Positions 62,804-64,000 of a stretch of DNA of 64,000 nt are shown one piece after another; position 1 is the stretch's first letter; every line of letters begins with the position of its first letter. The position numbers and the translations under genes are program-made. The notes below the pieces were generated by a model. That model was given only the letters and a program-made list of their open reading frames with translations, had not been told where the DNA came from and did no database searches. The stretch is taken from NCBI GenBank assembly GCA_030684775.1, contig JAUXXW010000083.1, forward strand, positions 1-64,000, read 5' to 3'. The DNA is from Pseudomonadota bacterium. GTDB taxonomy: Bacteria; Pseudomonadota; Gammaproteobacteria; Burkholderiales; Thiobacillaceae.

Positions 62804-64000
62804 ATGAATCTGTCCGCCTTGCCGCAGTTGCTCGCCTCCTGGTTGAAGACCCAGGGCGCGGAGTTGCTGGAGCCGGGCAAGGGCACGCCGCCGCCTGCCA
62901 AGGACAACTTCCAGCCCGGCGCCAGCTACCAGGGCAAGGTGCTGGAGAATCTGGCGGGCGGGCGCAATCTGGTGCAGGTCGGCGGGCAGCATCTCAACAT
63001 GGCGCTGCCGCGCGGCACTCAGGCCGGCGACAGCGTCCGCCTGACCTATCTGCACAGCGTGCCGCGTCCCACTTTCGTCATGGAGCGCTCCGCGATCAGC
63101 GCGGTGCAGCCGGTACGTCTGTCCCAGAGCGCGCAGCAACTCACCGCCCTGGCGCAATTGGCGCGGCCGACGGCCACCACCCAGGCCGGCCCGCCGCCCA
63201 CCACACCCAGTGCCGCCCAGCTTGCCCAGGCCGGGGTGGCCGCGCAGCGCCCCATCCTCAGCAACACCGCGCCGCTGGCCAACCCGCCCTCGCAGTCCGG
63301 CGGCGGCAGCCTGCCCATGACCGCGCTGACCGGCGCCTTTGCCAGCGCCACCGCGCTGACCGGCGGCACGCCGGTGGATGCCACCCGCGCCGGGCTGGCG
63401 TCCGGCCCCTCCACCTCCAACCTGGCCGCGTTGCAAACGGGCGTGGCGGACAGCCAGACCGCGCTGCCGCAGCGTCTGCATCAGACCCTGCGCGAAAGCG
63501 GCTTGTTCTATGAATCGCATCTGGCGCGCTGGACGCGCGGCACTTTTGCACTGGCCGACCTGCGCCGCGAGCCGCAGGCGCGGCTTGCCAGCGGCGCCCA
63601 CAACATGGCCACCGCCGCCGGCCTGACCAACATGCCGATCGATGCCGCGCGCCTCGCCGGCCAGCAATTGTTGATGCTGGAAGGCTCGCCTTTCCTCTGG
63701 CAGGGTTTCGCCTGGCCGGGGCAGTGGCTGGAATGGCAGGTACGGGAACAGACCGGCGAGGGCGTCGGGCCCGTGGAGGAAGCCAATCCCTGGGTGACGG
63801 AACTGCGCCTGACCCTGCCGCGTCTGGGCGGAGTGACCGCCAAGCTATCGCTGGTTGGTGACCGACTTGCCATCGGCATGAGCGCAAGCGAAGTGGGCGC
63901 GGGGGAGGCCATGAGCGCGGCCTTGCCCGCCCTGGAGCAGGCCTTGCTGGCCGCTGGCCTGAAACCGGCGGGGCTGAGTGTGAACCCCGGTGTCGGCCAA
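62804..64000 (+). CDS. fliK: Flagellar hook-length control protein FliK-like, truncated by the window end
   Basis: The frame is open from ATG 62804 to the end of the window (399 codons, no stop). The N-terminal part has MNLSALPQLLASWLKTQGAE. A low-complexity Ala/Thr/Pro/Gln-rich centre follows (about residues 105-215). The visible C-terminal part matches the Flg_hook domain (PWVTELRLTLPRLGGVTAKL, LVGDRLAIGMSASE). FliK measures hook length and switches export to filament substrates. The C-terminal end of the protein is missing. Confidence 0.85.
   Translation, partial: MNLSALPQLLASWLKTQGAELLEPGKGTPPPAKDNFQPGASYQGKVLENLAGGRNLVQVGGQHLNMALPRGTQAGDSVRLTYLHSVPRPTFVMERSAISAVQPVRLSQSAQQLTALAQLARPTATTQAGPPPTTPSAAQLAQAGVAAQRPILSNTAPLANPPSQSGGGSLPMTALTGAFASATALTGGTPVDATRAGLASGPSTSNLAALQTGVADSQTALPQRLHQTLRESGLFYESHLARWTRGTFALADLRREPQARLASGAHNMATAAGLTNMPIDAARLAGQQLLMLEGSPFLWQGFAWPGQWLEWQVREQTGEGVGPVEEANPWVTELRLTLPRLGGVTAKLSLVGDRLAIGMSASEVGAGEAMSAALPALEQALLAAGLKPAGLSVNPGVGQ

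Overview
The window is GC-rich, densely coded bacterial chromosome, most likely from a betaproteobacterium. The clues are the glyQ-glyS-gmhB-plsC gene order, the aat-bpt pair, single-copy ubiA, thyA and xerD, and many short dispersed palindromes. A Thiobacillaceae/Nitrosomonadales-like host is a guess. No rRNA, tRNA or CRISPR array was seen.

Layout. 1-6.3 kb: a glyQ/glyS/gmhB/plsC operon interrupted by an ATPase-STAS-like gene and by a DUF4258/DUF2283 toxin-antitoxin-like pair, each joined by start/stop overlaps. 6.4-10.1 kb: frdCAB, a diheme quinol:fumarate reductase of the Wolinella type. 10.1-15.2 kb: a YgjP-like metallopeptidase, a DNA methyltransferase remnant, aat, bpt, a PilZ/YcgR-like protein, thyA and a ROK-kinase deletion remnant. 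15.3-19.6 kb (minus strand): a TonB receptor, a YfiR-like protein and a GGDEF/EAL protein forming one operon. 19.7-31 kb: mixed housekeeping and accessory genes (SseB-like pair, DUF29, GlcD-like, ubiA, SEC-C protein, mog, a RAYT transposase, a periplasmic repeat protein, Crp/Fnr, M48 peptidase, nitroreductase, VanZ-like, DUF455). 31.3-34.4 kb: a [NiFe]-hydrogenase small subunit, large subunit and maturation protease. 34.5-39.4 kb: a PAS/GGDEF/EAL protein, a small metal-fold-like protein, ogt and xerD.

39.6-61.8 kb is the most unusual part. A flagellin gene with a near-consensus sigma-28 promoter is followed by an unknown gene and by flbT and flaF, regulators typical of alphaproteobacteria. 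Next comes a pseudaminic-acid pathway (pseB, pseC, pseF, pseG, a formyltransferase where pseH is expected, pseI). An acyl-building cassette follows: DRE-TIM aldolase, AMP ligase, VOC protein, cyclase/hydrolase, acyl carrier protein, AAC(3)-type acyltransferase, two methyltransferases and a DUF4910 peptidase-like protein. A roughly 1585-residue multi-domain glycosyltransferase ends the run. Almost every junction is a start/stop overlap, so this reads as one pathway that probably makes an N-acylated, possibly O-methylated nonulosonic acid for flagellin. The window ends with a DUF2802 gene and a truncated fliK-like gene, both flagellar in context.

Three dispersed repeat families run through the window. 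Family A arms are hairpins with a conserved AGCG-rich loop and stems that differ by compensating changes. Family B carries GCCGGC arms. Family C carries CCCCCTTT/AAAGGGGG arms. Some copies supply coding sequence or stop codons to neighbouring genes, and a RAYT gene at 24973-25518 is a candidate for their mobilisation.
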